A DNA stretch of 50,586 bases from a virus. The notes under the pieces are model-generated. The model ran no database searches and was not told the origin of the DNA. It saw only the letters and a list, made by a program, of their open reading frames with translations. A program made the position numbers and the translations under genes. The stretch spans positions 1-50,586 of the IMG/VR virus record IMGVR_UViG_3300009159_000094. One strand, written 5' to 3'. Shown here in pieces: positions 1-8,420 of this stretch; the first letter of the stretch is position 1; each line of letters begins with the position of its first letter.

Positions 1-1889
1 ATGCCGAAGGCACAGAAGGTATGTCTGCATCCAAGATGCGTGAACATGCTAAAAATAACAACCTAAAAGAATTTAAAAAAGGTATTCCACCCCATGTAAA
101 GTCGGAACATGCTAAAGAATTGTACAATGATGTACGTAAGGGAATGAATGTCAAAGAAGATTTTGATTCTATTGTTTCCACTATTTTAAGCGAAGGTGTG
201 CATGATAAAGGCATCTTTAAAGCAGTTTTCTTATCTGGTGGACCCGGTTCAGGTAAAGATTATATCCTCGACAACACATTAGCTGGTCATGGACTGGTAG
301 AAATAAATTCAGACAAAGCACTAGAGTTCTTAATGGATAAGAATAATCTGGATAAAAAAATGCCAGAGTCTGAAAAAGAAGTTCGAACTATAATTCGCGG
401 TAAAGCAAAAGATATGACTGAACTGAAACAACACTTAGCATTATTGGGTCGAAATGGCCTTATTATTAATGGTACTGGTGATGATCCAGCTAAGTATGCA
501 AAAATTAAAAAGAATTTAGAATCTATTGGCTATGAAACTATGATGGTTTCGGTCAATACTAAAGATGAAGTTTCTTCACAAAGAAATATTGACCGTGGCA
601 AACGTGGTGGTCGTACAGTACCTGAAAATATTCGCAAAGAAAAATGGGATGCTGTTAATAATGCTAGACCTGAAATGGCAAAGTTATTTGGTCATAATTT
701 TTTTGAAATCGACAACTCTGAAGATTTACGTTCAGCGAAGCCAGAGGTTATCAAAGCTAAAAAAAATGAAATGTTGAACATTTTCAAGAAAGTTCAAGAA
801 TTTGTTAAAACAGCACCTAAGAACAATGAAGCTAAACAATGGGTTGCTGGCGAATTGAGTAAGAAAGATACATTACCAATCGATAAGAAAGGTGCAGAGT
901 ATTCTGGTCCTGCACCCGATGATGCTGCTCAAGCTGAAGCATCTAAACTTGGACTACAGTATTATGGTTTTGGTCGTTACGGTAAAAATGGTAAAGTTAC
1001 TCATCATTCTGTACATGGTAAACTGGTACAAGACCCAACACATGCACAACAACAGAAAGTTGCCGCTAAAGCTGCCAAAGTTGAACCTAATTTGAGTAGT
1101 GGTTCACCAATGGCTAAGAAAGTTTCTGAGAGCATCGATGAAGACTTTGAAAAACTTATTAATGAGGTAACTGATAAGGCTATTCATAATGGAAATTATG
1201 ATGGTCCAAAAACTGCAAAAGGTCCTGAAGGACATACATATACTGCAACGGCTGGAAAGCCAAGAGTTTATGTGATACGTAATTCGGCAGCAAAGGACGC
1301 ACACCGTATGAATGGTGAAATTGTTAAGACCGAAAAAGGTTACATGGTTAAATTAAAGGAGAATGAACATGTTGAAATTTATAAAGAGCTTTCTGAACAA
1401 AAGACAATCAGTATCAGCACCAGTGGAGACACCGGAACCAATCAAAACACCGGAGCCAGTGTTGGTGGTGGCGCCACCAGTGGAGATACCTACACCTGCA
1501 CCAGAGCCAGTGGTAGAAACACCATCAGTGAAGACACCGGATGCGAATGTGCCGCCTGTCAAGCAACCAGCAGCCGCTATGACACCAGCCCCAAAGAAAA
1601 AAAGAAACTCTACCTCTCGCAAGCCAAAGACAAGCTCGCCAAAAAAGTAAAAGAGTCTATCGACCAAGGTATTGAAACTGGAATGTCCATGGCAGCTGGA
1701 GGTGAATCTGGCAGTCGTGATATGGGCGAAAAAATAAATAAAAAAGGTAAAGCCACACCTCTTACTAAAGATTCATTGAAAGAAATGGGTGGAGATGAAA
1801 CTACCGCATCTATTGGTGACCAAAAAGAAGATGAGTTGAAGAAACAAGGTATTAGTTTAATTTCATTTAAAAAGAGAAACTACACATGA
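1..1889 (+). CDS. Modular phage protein with P-loop (zeta/kinase-like) domain, 5' partial
   Basis: The frame is open from the first base of the window, so the gene starts upstream; the first ATG inside is at 21. Counting from that ATG, a Walker A motif GGPGSGKD lies at residues 73-80, after a hydrophobic strand, as in zeta-toxin or polynucleotide-kinase-like P-loop proteins. Linker-like acidic segments (VKEDFDS near 44, VSESIDEDFEK near 370, VKESIDQG near 545) separate the parts, as in the two large proteins downstream. Residues about 450-535 read as a Thr/Ser/Gly/Cys-rich stretch that looks out of character; here another frame encodes a Pro-rich protein at 1369-1650. The substrate is unknown. 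The stop overlaps the next ATG (ATGA). Confidence 0.75.
   Translation, partial: AEGTEGMSASKMREHAKNNNLKEFKKGIPPHVKSEHAKELYNDVRKGMNVKEDFDSIVSTILSEGVHDKGIFKAVFLSGGPGSGKDYILDNTLAGHGLVEINSDKALEFLMDKNNLDKKMPESEKEVRTIIRGKAKDMTELKQHLALLGRNGLIINGTGDDPAKYAKIKKNLESIGYETMMVSVNTKDEVSSQRNIDRGKRGGRTVPENIRKEKWDAVNNARPEMAKLFGHNFFEIDNSEDLRSAKPEVIKAKKNEMLNIFKKVQEFVKTAPKNNEAKQWVAGELSKKDTLPIDKKGAEYSGPAPDDAAQAEASKLGLQYYGFGRYGKNGKVTHHSVHGKLVQDPTHAQQQKVAAKAAKVEPNLSSGSPMAKKVSESIDEDFEKLINEVTDKAIHNGNYDGPKTAKGPEGHTYTATAGKPRVYVIRNSAAKDAHRMNGEIVKTEKGYMVKLKENEHVEIYKELSEQKTISISTSGDTGTNQNTGASVGGGATSGDTYTCTRASGRNTISEDTGCECAACQATSSRYDTSPKEKKKLYLSQAKDKLAKKVKESIDQGIETGMSMAAGGESGSRDMGEKINKKGKATPLTKDSLKEMGGDETTASIGDQKEDELKKQGISLISFKKRNYT
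1369..1650 (+). CDS. Overprinted Pro-rich small protein nested in another frame
   Basis: This 93-residue frame lies inside the large P-loop gene in the +1 frame. It has its own strong ribosome binding site (AAGGAG at 1356-1361, 7 nt before the ATG at 1369). The start MLKFIKSFLNK is typical of small phage proteins. The rest is a regular repeat of P-E-T-P and T-P-E-P units with a Lys-rich tail. The regular repeat shows that this frame, not the enclosing one, shaped the sequence. Function is unknown; the composition resembles an extended periplasm-spanning or linker peptide. It could instead be a non-expressed consequence of a repeat, but the ribosome site argues for expression. Confidence 0.55.
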   Translation: MLKFIKSFLNKRQSVSAPVETPEPIKTPEPVLVVAPPVEIPTPAPEPVVETPSVKTPDANVPPVKQPAAAMTPAPKKKRNSTSRKPKTSSPKK

Positions 1890-2182
1890 AATCATTCATT
1901 TCTTTTATTACTGAAGGTTCTCCTGCTTGGCAACGCAAAGAAGGTAAAAATCCTGAAGGTGGATTAAACCGTAAAGGTATTGCTTCTTATCGTTCCGAAC
2001 ATCCAGGGTCTAAACTCTCAATGGCTGTTACAACTAAGCCCTCAGAATTAAAACCTGGTTCTAAAGCAGCCAATCGCCGTAAATCATTTTGTGCTAGAAT
2101 GAGTGGTGTTGATGGACCAATGAAGAAACCAAACGGCGAACCAACTCGTAAAGCCTTAGCCCTTAAAAAATGGAATTGCTAA
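1886..2182 (+). CDS. Conserved small phage protein (DUF6321-like)
   Basis: A basic 98-residue protein. It contains the pattern SPAWQRKEGKNPEGGLN followed by RKSFCARMSG and a C-terminal RKALALKKWNC, a signature I recall from a family common in environmental phages (DUF6321-like). The many Lys/Arg, Gly and Pro residues suggest nucleic acid contact or a virion-internal role, but no function is known to me. The start overlaps the upstream stop by ATGA, so the two are translationally coupled and lie in the same run as the modular proteins. Confidence 0.7.
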   Translation: MKSFISFITEGSPAWQRKEGKNPEGGLNRKGIASYRSEHPGSKLSMAVTTKPSELKPGSKAANRRKSFCARMSGVDGPMKKPNGEPTRKALALKKWNC

Positions 2183-2207
2183 TTTAAAACAACAACAAGG
2201 AAAAAAA

Positions 2208-3401
2208 ATGTTTCAAGACAAGTCATTACTCGCAGTAACCGAAGCGGTTAAGAAAATTTGGGCAGAAGCCTTAACAGATAAGCAAAAAAAGATTGATAAA
2301 AACCACAATAATAAAATTGATGGTCAAGACTTGGCTATTTTGCGTAAAGAAGAAACTAAAAAACCAGTTAGTCCATTCGATTGGAAAAATACACCAAAAC
2401 AAACTGGTGAAAAAGGTGAGTTATCTGGTCATACATCTAAAAAGATTTCTACAGGTACCGTATACACCAAAAAATATGTAAAAGAAGATGATACCGGATA
2501 TCAAGACCGGTTTGCTGTTAAAGATGGCAAAGCAGTTAAAAATAATCCAGAAAGAGGTGAGAGAGATCAGGCGCATCATGTTTGGGCTGATAGTGAAGAA
2601 CATGCGGTACGTAAACATGCTAAAATGAATAAAGTTAAGTTGAATGTTGAATCGAGTCCAGCAAAAGAAGGTCAAATCGCAGCCGGAGGTGGAACCCCAG
2701 CCGAACAAGGTGCAATGGCAGCCAAGTATGAAAAGAAAAAAGAAGTGAAAGAAGAAGCATCACAAGCTGAATTCACTGCTGAATTGAAAAAAGCTCAAGC
2801 TAAGTCTCAAGGCAAAGAAAAAGCTGATGTTGCTAAACCTGCTGTTCAAGCTGTGCAAAACGAACAGACACATACGCAAGTAGAAGTATTTGACTTGAAT
2901 GACGCTAATGGTGTTAAGCGTTCAGTTATTGATTTGGAAGAAGCTAAATCTGGTTACGATTTGTATCACTCTATGTATTCTGGTGCAGTTCAACATGGAT
3001 TAGCTCATCACGAAAAAAGTGGTTTGACAGTTGATCCTGATGACTATCATGATAAAGTAACGGTTGGTCCAAAAAAACCTTCAGAAGGTAAAACTGTTAG
3101 TCACAATATTAAAGCAACAAATGCTAAAGGTGAATCACATATGATTCATATGCAAGTCCACAATAAAGGTGGAAATAAACCTTACGAATTGAATACTTAT
3201 TCTAGCAAAGTTCCAAAAAAACAAGTTAAAGAAGAATTTGAACAAATTGATGAAAACCACATGACTGAGCCAGAAATGGAAAAACGTGAAAAAATTGTTA
3301 AATCTATGAAAAAAGGTTTAGCTGGTTTCAAAGAGCGTTATGGTAAAGATGCTAAGTCTGTGATGTACGCTACTGCAACAAAACAGGCGATGAAAGATTG
3401 A
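2208..3401 (+). CDS. Modular phage protein with EF-hand-like loop and cleavable-type linker
   Basis: A hydrophilic 397-residue protein. Residues 30-41 form a calcium-loop pattern (D30, N32, N34, D38, D41) like an EF-hand or dockerin loop, within a segment often seen at the N-terminus of environmental-phage modular proteins. Residues 340-349 are VKEEFEQIDE, the linker motif shared with the neighbouring large gene. The C-terminal about 45 residues (REKIVKSMKKGLAGFKERYG, then VMYATATKQAMK) form a small module recurrent in such proteins. A good ribosome site (AAGG) precedes the ATG. The architecture suggests several small domains strung on linkers, perhaps packaged or cleaved; the role is inferred only. 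Confidence 0.7.
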   Translation: MFQDKSLLAVTEAVKKIWAEALTDKQKKIDKNHNNKIDGQDLAILRKEETKKPVSPFDWKNTPKQTGEKGELSGHTSKKISTGTVYTKKYVKEDDTGYQDRFAVKDGKAVKNNPERGERDQAHHVWADSEEHAVRKHAKMNKVKLNVESSPAKEGQIAAGGGTPAEQGAMAAKYEKKKEVKEEASQAEFTAELKKAQAKSQGKEKADVAKPAVQAVQNEQTHTQVEVFDLNDANGVKRSVIDLEEAKSGYDLYHSMYSGAVQHGLAHHEKSGLTVDPDDYHDKVTVGPKKPSEGKTVSHNIKATNAKGESHMIHMQVHNKGGNKPYELNTYSSKVPKKQVKEEFEQIDENHMTEPEMEKREKIVKSMKKGLAGFKERYGKDAKSVMYATATKQAMKD

Positions 3402-3402
3402 A

Positions 3403-5880
3403 ATGAAAAGGTTTTCTGATTTTTTAGAGGGGAGATGTTGGCCTGGTTACAAACCAAAACCAGGTAAAACTCCTTATTCTCCTGGTTCTTGTGAAAAGAA
3501 AAATGAAGATGTAAATGAATCTTCTGCGGCCGCAATTGCGGCTGCCACTGCAATCGCAAAAAAGAAATCTGGGAATTATGACAAAGAAGGATTTAGAAAA
3601 ACACCTTATAAGAATCCGGATAGTCCAAATAGAAAATCTAATGATGAAAGAAGAGCTGAACTCAAAGAAGATTTGCGTAAATGGTTCAGTAAAACTGATC
3701 CAACGGGTGATTGGAAAAGAATTAACAGTAAAGGTGAAGCAATTGGTCCTTGTGCAAGAGAACCTGGTGAACCTAAACCTAAATGTATGTCAAAATCACA
3801 AAGAGCATCTTTAAGTAAAAAAGAAAAAGCATCTGCTGTAAGAAGAAAAAGACAACAAGATCCAAATGCCGAAAGACAAGGTGCACCAATAAATGTCAAA
3901 AATAAGGTAAATGAAAATATGGAACAAATAAACGAAAAAAATAAACCTACTAATCCAGAATTGTGGTCGAGAGCTATTGCTCAAGCAAAATCTAAGTTTG
4001 ATGTTTATCCTTCTGCCTATGCAAATGGTTGGGCATCAAAGTGGTATAAATCAAAAGGTGGTGGTTGGGAAAGTGTTTCGGAGTCCGCTGAAGTAAATAA
4101 AACCGGTATAAAAAAATTCAAAGAACTAGCTGCCCTTTTCCGAGAAGATATTTCTCTTGATGAAGTAATGTTCAAAAAAAGTCCTTATGGTAAAACTGCA
4201 GCAAGTCAACAACGTGCTAAAGATTTGTTAAATCCACCAAAAGAATCTTCTGAAACTAAAGCTGATGAAAAGAAAGAAGTCAAAGAAGATTTTGAGCAAC
4301 TTGACGAAATGCCAGGTGCTAACATGGATACACGGGCTGTACATTCTCACCTAAAGAAAAAAGGTTGGTCTTTAAGTCGTACTTCTGGTGGGCATGATGT
4401 ATTCACACATCCTAATGCAGTTCATCATATTCCAGTTCCTCGTCATCGTCAGTTAAAAGCACCTTTGATTAAAGGTATTTTAAAATCCTCTCAGATTAGT
4501 GAAGAAACTAAAGATGTTGGTGAATATGACTATGAAGGTCAAATGGCTCGCACACAATTACAAACAACCTTGCGTAATTGTGAAGATTTAATTGGAATGA
4601 TTAATGATAATGATAATATGCCGGAGTGGGTACAATCTAAGATAACCTTAGCCCAAGACTATATTACAACTGTTAGAGATTATCTACAATCAAAAGAGGA
4701 ACTCGGTGAAGAAGTTGAGCAGTTGGAAGAAGAGAAGCAAAAACATACTCATGTTACAATACAAGATATGGAGTTTTCTGGACATAATATTGTTAAAAAA
4801 GGTTCACACATGAGATATGTGGAAGGATCAAAACAAATGTATGTTCATTTAAAAAATGGTAAACCTGTCGAAAAAACATATCCAATTTTAAGCATACCTC
4901 ATCATCTAGTTAAAAGTATAAATGAAGAAGTTGAGCAGATTGATGAGTTGTCTAAGAAAACTCTTGGCTCATATGTCAATAAAGCAATGGACAGCGCAAG
5001 AGAATTGCCTGGTTCTGGCACGAATGCTGAAGCCAGCAAAAAGTCAAAACGTTTCGCTTCTGTTTCTGCGGCTGCATATCGCACACAAGGTCTTGCGCCA
5101 AGAAAAGGCACTGATATGTTTAAAAAGTACAAAGCTGAAAGTGTTGTGACAGAAGCTGTGACATATGAGCCTAGTCCGGGTGCTCGTCCAAATAACGCTG
5201 GACATACGCTTGTTGGTTTCTCATTTCATTCAGATAATACTAAACATGCTAACATTATGAAGCATGGTGAGACTGGTAAGTATTATGCTGCAGGCGGCAG
5301 TTCTTCACATCCCGTTAAAAGTACCACATTTCACGATACACCCGAAGATGCTGTTAAAAGCAAAAAGTCTTATGTCAAAGAATCATTTAGACCTATGGAT
5401 GAACCAAACTACAATAATTCTATTCAAGCTCGTCAAAAGAAAGCTGATGATGCCAACAAGCCACCATTTGATGGTCCTTACAAGAAGGTTAAAGGTGATG
5501 TAAAAGATAAATCTGGTGCTGTACACACAGCACAATCAATGGCAAAAGATGCAGCTTATAGAGGTATGCAAATGGCCGTGAAGAAAAAAGGTATCAAAGA
5601 ATCGAAACAAGATTCTATTGTTCGTGATGCAGTTAAAACTGACCACACCACTGCTATGAAAATTGCTAAGTCAGCCGCACGTAGACAGGCAGGAATCAAA
5701 GAAGACATGGAAGCAGACAACTCGCTTGGTAAGAATGATACTCTTGCTAAACAAAGCCTTAGCAGAACTGCTGGCATTACAAAAGACCTTGCGCTTACTG
5801 GCAAGAACAAGGAAAATGTGAAGAATAAGGAAAAGTTCGAACCGGAACCAGAATTATCCTCACAAATCGTTAAATCTTAA
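3403..5880 (+). CDS. Large modular polyprotein with embedded HicA-like domain
   Basis: An 825-residue hydrophilic protein. In order: an N-terminal CWPGYKPKPGKT segment; a DWKRINSKGEAIGPCARE module (about 90-165); a YPSAYANGWASKWYK module (about 180-222); a HicA-like module (308-365) with KKKGW, RTSGGHDVF (candidate catalytic His331) and IPVPRHRQLK; a TQLQTTLRNCEDLI helical module (about 372-431); and a SKKTLGSYVNKA module (about 517-580). Modules are separated by linkers NMEQINE (172), VKEDFEQLDE (293), EEVEQLEE (436), EEVEQIDE (508), VKESFRPMDE (658) and IKEDME (765). The linkers resemble the L/I-X-E recognition rule of the T4 prohead protease, so processing into separate peptides is plausible. 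It starts one base after the upstream stop. Confidence 0.7.
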   Translation: MKRFSDFLEGRCWPGYKPKPGKTPYSPGSCEKKNEDVNESSAAAIAAATAIAKKKSGNYDKEGFRKTPYKNPDSPNRKSNDERRAELKEDLRKWFSKTDPTGDWKRINSKGEAIGPCAREPGEPKPKCMSKSQRASLSKKEKASAVRRKRQQDPNAERQGAPINVKNKVNENMEQINEKNKPTNPELWSRAIAQAKSKFDVYPSAYANGWASKWYKSKGGGWESVSESAEVNKTGIKKFKELAALFREDISLDEVMFKKSPYGKTAASQQRAKDLLNPPKESSETKADEKKEVKEDFEQLDEMPGANMDTRAVHSHLKKKGWSLSRTSGGHDVFTHPNAVHHIPVPRHRQLKAPLIKGILKSSQISEETKDVGEYDYEGQMARTQLQTTLRNCEDLIGMINDNDNMPEWVQSKITLAQDYITTVRDYLQSKEELGEEVEQLEEEKQKHTHVTIQDMEFSGHNIVKKGSHMRYVEGSKQMYVHLKNGKPVEKTYPILSIPHHLVKSINEEVEQIDELSKKTLGSYVNKAMDSARELPGSGTNAEASKKSKRFASVSAAAYRTQGLAPRKGTDMFKKYKAESVVTEAVTYEPSPGARPNNAGHTLVGFSFHSDNTKHANIMKHGETGKYYAAGGSSSHPVKSTTFHDTPEDAVKSKKSYVKESFRPMDEPNYNNSIQARQKKADDANKPPFDGPYKKVKGDVKDKSGAVHTAQSMAKDAAYRGMQMAVKKKGIKESKQDSIVRDAVKTDHTTAMKIAKSAARRQAGIKEDMEADNSLGKNDTLAKQSLSRTAGITKDLALTGKNKENVKNKEKFEPEPELSSQIVKS

Positions 5881-5883
5881 TTT

Positions 5884-5891
5884 CATAAATA
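5884..5891 (+). promoter_or_regulatory. Possible T4-type late promoter CATAAATA
   Basis: CATAAATA fits the NATAAATA late-promoter pattern of T4-like phages and lies 26 nt before the ATG of a candidate virion protein. An octamer this AT-rich occurs by chance in such a genome, so the assignment rests on its position alone. Confidence 0.3.
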
Positions 5892-5917
5892 GAATAATAA
5901 CAAAAAGGAGACACTAA

Positions 5918-6481
5918 ATGTCACTATGGTCCGTTTCAGATTCAAGCAATGCTGCACCTAAATTTGCAGGTGTTGATGTAAGTATTGGTGCCAGTGCAAC
6001 TGGTGCATCACTGTTTGGTAACACACAAATTGCCGCATTCCAGACTAATAAAAATACCACAGTTGGTGTTTTTGGTGTAGGTACAACTGAACAAGGTGTA
6101 TCCGCTTCATCAAATATACATCCACAACATGCTGGTTGGGTTCTGGTTAAAAGTGGCACGGGCCCAGTTGTTAGCATTACAGCTAACGCTTCGGCAGTTG
6201 CAACTAATACTTACTTGACTTTCACAGGCACAACAGGTTCTACTACTGCCAACGCAACTGTGACAGTTAATACTGCTGGTTATATCCAATCAGTTACTGT
6301 TAACTCTGGTGGTAACTACTTGAGAGCACCTGCTATTACTCAAGTTGGTAACGCTAACTTCACAATCACCATGGGTGGTCGTGCTGGTCGTGTACAAACA
6401 GAAACTCTTGTTGCTATGTCGTCCATTGGCACACAAGGTGTTGCTGATGCAAGCGATAATGCTACTTTCCCAAATAGCTAA
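5918..6481 (+). CDS. Putative virion structural protein, beta-rich
   Basis: A 187-residue protein rich in Gly, Ala, Thr, Ser, Val and Asn and poor in charge, with alternating hydrophobic and small residues (for example VSITANASAV and TVTVNTAGYIQSVTVNSGG). This composition is typical of beta-sandwich virion proteins. The start MSLWSVSDSSNAAPKF resembles decoration-type proteins of environmental myoviruses. A strong AAGGAG precedes the ATG, as expected for high expression, and a possible late promoter lies upstream. The exact virion role (head decoration or fibre-associated) cannot be decided from sequence. Confidence 0.6.
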   Translation: MSLWSVSDSSNAAPKFAGVDVSIGASATGASLFGNTQIAAFQTNKNTTVGVFGVGTTEQGVSASSNIHPQHAGWVLVKSGTGPVVSITANASAVATNTYLTFTGTTGSTTANATVTVNTAGYIQSVTVNSGGNYLRAPAITQVGNANFTITMGGRAGRVQTETLVAMSSIGTQGVADASDNATFPNS

Positions 6482-6867
6482 TGATTGATTTTAAATTATT
6501 CTTGAGTGAAGAATTGGAAGACTCTGAAGTTAATTTGGTGTCTTCCTACAACAGTCAAGAACTAAATGATAGTTTGTTCAGAGATTTGAGTAGTCCTTTT
6601 CTTTCTGTACAAGCTGGATTTTCTTACTTAAGAAAAACTTTATTTTCTTATGGTATAGATATTCCACCTGTGTTTGATTTGGATCCAGAAGGTGACGAAA
6701 TGTTGTTGGATGTTTCCGGGTATGGTGCAGAGCAGTCATCAATATTGTATGTTTTATATTCTCTAACCGATGATGGTTATTATGATTTCTATGCTGAACT
6801 CACTGATGAGTCTGGTGCGGATGAATTGCTGAAATCTGGTACAGAGGAGCAAGAAGAAGAAGTTTAA
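6481..6867 (+). CDS. Acidic conserved phage protein of unknown function
   Basis: A 128-residue acidic protein, with a Glu/Asp-rich N-terminus and a tail ending in EEQEEEV. No transmembrane segment or catalytic motif is visible. The ATG overlaps the previous stop (TAATG) and its stop overlaps the next ATG, so it is translated as part of the virion-protein transcript. Its acidic charge and small size would suit a chaperone or assembly factor, but that is a guess. Confidence 0.6.
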   Translation: MIDFKLFLSEELEDSEVNLVSSYNSQELNDSLFRDLSSPFLSVQAGFSYLRKTLFSYGIDIPPVFDLDPEGDEMLLDVSGYGAEQSSILYVLYSLTDDGYYDFYAELTDESGADELLKSGTEEQEEEV

Positions 6868-7259
6868 TGTCCTTTGATGATTTGACCAGTGAAAATATTT
6901 TAATTTATGCAATGAAGGCTTATGATAGACCAGATTGCATAATGAGTGAATTTAAAGAGGACATGAAACGGTTTAATTACTTAAAAAGATTATTCCGTAA
7001 ATATCGTAAGTTGGGTGAGATTAAAGATCGGTTGGTCATAAATCACTTAGTTGTTCTGTATAATGTTTTTGGTGTTGAAGTTGCAACTCGTTTGCTTTTT
7101 TATAAAGTATCAGAAGAAGATCATATCACATTAAAAACTTACCTTATATTCTTGAATTATATGCCAAGTGTTATACCAAAAATTAATGGAAAAGATATAT
7201 TATCTTCCGATATTGCTGTCGATATGAATATAGCTGAAGTATTAAGGCAAATTAAATGA
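6867..7259 (+). CDS. Conserved T4-superfamily phage protein (DUF7207-like)
   Basis: A 130-residue protein, basic and helical, with the stretch ENILIYAMKAYDRPDC followed by FNYLKRLFRKY and LVVLYNVFGVEVATRLLFYK. I recognise this pattern from a family widespread in cyanophage- and pelagiphage-type myoviruses (DUF7207-like), where it usually lies near structural genes. Function is unknown. It is coupled by overlap to both neighbours. Confidence 0.65.
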   Translation: MSFDDLTSENILIYAMKAYDRPDCIMSEFKEDMKRFNYLKRLFRKYRKLGEIKDRLVINHLVVLYNVFGVEVATRLLFYKVSEEDHITLKTYLIFLNYMPSVIPKINGKDILSSDIAVDMNIAEVLRQIK

Positions 7260-7720
7260 ACGAAAATATCATCAAAACTGGTGCTGGTTATAAACTAGTA
7301 TCTAAAAAAACAGGCAAGAATCTTGGTACTGCTACATCATTGACCGGTATTAAGAAGCGAGAAGCACAAGTTCAATACTTCAAGCATATGCATGAAGACG
7401 GTGAAGCTCCAATGAATTCTGTTGGTTCTGGTAACGTAGCTGGTATTGGTATTAATAATCCAAAACTTCCAGACCAAGCGCAGCCTGGTGTTAAACGTAA
7501 AAAGTTTGCAGGCTCAACGGTATTTAAAGTACCAACTAAATCTTTCGTTATGGCTAAAATGCTCAAACGCAAATACGCACGATTTGAATCTTACCTTGGT
7601 GATCCAGTTGTTTCTAAAGAAATTTCTGAATTTGCTAATTCTAATTGGAAAGAAGGTATTGTTTTAGAAGATGAACAAACTGGTGCAATGATGTATGTTC
7701 GTTATGGCAAAGGAAAATAA
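7256..7720 (+). CDS. Conserved phage protein of unknown function
   Basis: A 154-residue protein. The N-terminus (YKLVSKKTGKNLGTATSL) resembles short phage modules that begin with KLVSKKTGK. The C-terminal half has KRKYARFESYLGD followed by EFANSNWKEGIVLEDE and GAMMYVRYG, a pattern I recall in T4-like environmental phages next to the preceding gene type. No membrane segment is present. It overlaps both neighbours by four or one bases. The function is not known. Confidence 0.6.
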   Translation: MNENIIKTGAGYKLVSKKTGKNLGTATSLTGIKKREAQVQYFKHMHEDGEAPMNSVGSGNVAGIGINNPKLPDQAQPGVKRKKFAGSTVFKVPTKSFVMAKMLKRKYARFESYLGDPVVSKEISEFANSNWKEGIVLEDEQTGAMMYVRYGKGK

Positions 7721-8166
7721 TGTGGATATTAAAATTTCTTCCTGACTGGATTTTCCACGCAGTGTTTTTTTTGGGGTTAATTGGGCTTGTAGCAACATAT
7801 TTGCTCAAACTAATTCCAATTCCATTTCTCTACGTCTACAAAACTCCCATACAATTAATCTCTATTGCATGTATCGTTATTGGCGTATACATGGCTGGCG
7901 CTATTGCTAATGAAGATGCATGGAATGCTAGAGTTGCTGAGTTACAAATAAAGGTAGCGGAAGCAGAAGCCAAATCTACACAGGTTAACACAGAGGTTGT
8001 TGAGAAAGTTGTTAATCGCACTCAAGTGGTTAAAGAAAAAGGTGATGAAGTCATCAAGTATGTAGAAACAGAAGTTGTCAAATATGACACTAAATTTTTA
8101 CCGGGTGGTCAATGTGAAATACCTAAAGAATTTATTATAGCATTGAATAAAGCGGCTTTACCATGA
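7720..8166 (+). CDS. Membrane/coiled-coil protein, probable inner-membrane spanin (Rz-like)
   Basis: A 148-residue protein with two N-terminal hydrophobic segments (about residues 12-30 and 42-64), then a charged helical region (AELQIKVAEAEAKSTQVNTEV) that would extend into the periplasm, and a C-terminal GGQCEIPKEFI motif. A membrane anchor followed by a periplasmic coiled coil is the i-spanin layout. The next gene is a small lipoprotein that overlaps it, and then comes the endolysin, which supports a two-component spanin assignment. Classical Rz has one membrane segment, so the second is unusual. Confidence 0.65.
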   Translation: MWILKFLPDWIFHAVFFLGLIGLVATYLLKLIPIPFLYVYKTPIQLISIACIVIGVYMAGAIANEDAWNARVAELQIKVAEAEAKSTQVNTEVVEKVVNRTQVVKEKGDEVIKYVETEVVKYDTKFLPGGQCEIPKEFIIALNKAALP

Positions 8167-8420
8167 GATATATAATTTTAACTCTATTATTGACAGGTTG
8201 TGCAAGCACTACAGTTCCAGTAACTGTTCCTTTTCCACAAGCACCACAAGTATTGATGCAGAGATGCCCACCTTTAAAACTGATGCCCGAGGATGCTAAA
8301 TTGAGTGATATTGCTCGAATTATTACTGAAAATTACATCTTATATTATAATTGTGCTATCAAAAATGATGCGTGGATTGAGTGGTTTGATAAACAAAAAC
8401 AAATTCATGGGGATTTTTAA
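8163..8420 (+). CDS. Small lipoprotein, probable outer-membrane spanin (Rz1-like)
   Basis: An 85-residue protein. It starts MRYIILTLLLTGCAS, a short signal sequence with a clear lipobox (L-T-G-C) at Cys13, then a Pro-rich stretch (VPVTVPFPQAPQ), as in o-spanins. It overlaps the i-spanin-like gene upstream by ATGA and the endolysin gene downstream. Together the pair would fuse inner and outer membranes at the end of infection. It is longer than minimal Rz1 proteins but within range. Confidence 0.7.
   Translation: MRYIILTLLLTGCASTTVPVTVPFPQAPQVLMQRCPPLKLMPEDAKLSDIARIITENYILYYNCAIKNDAWIEWFDKQKQIHGDF

Noticed and set aside
1353-1667. Minus-strand Gly/Val-rich open frame
   Set aside because: It is the complement of the repeated Pro codons in the nested + strand gene; no ribosome site and no promoter on that strand.
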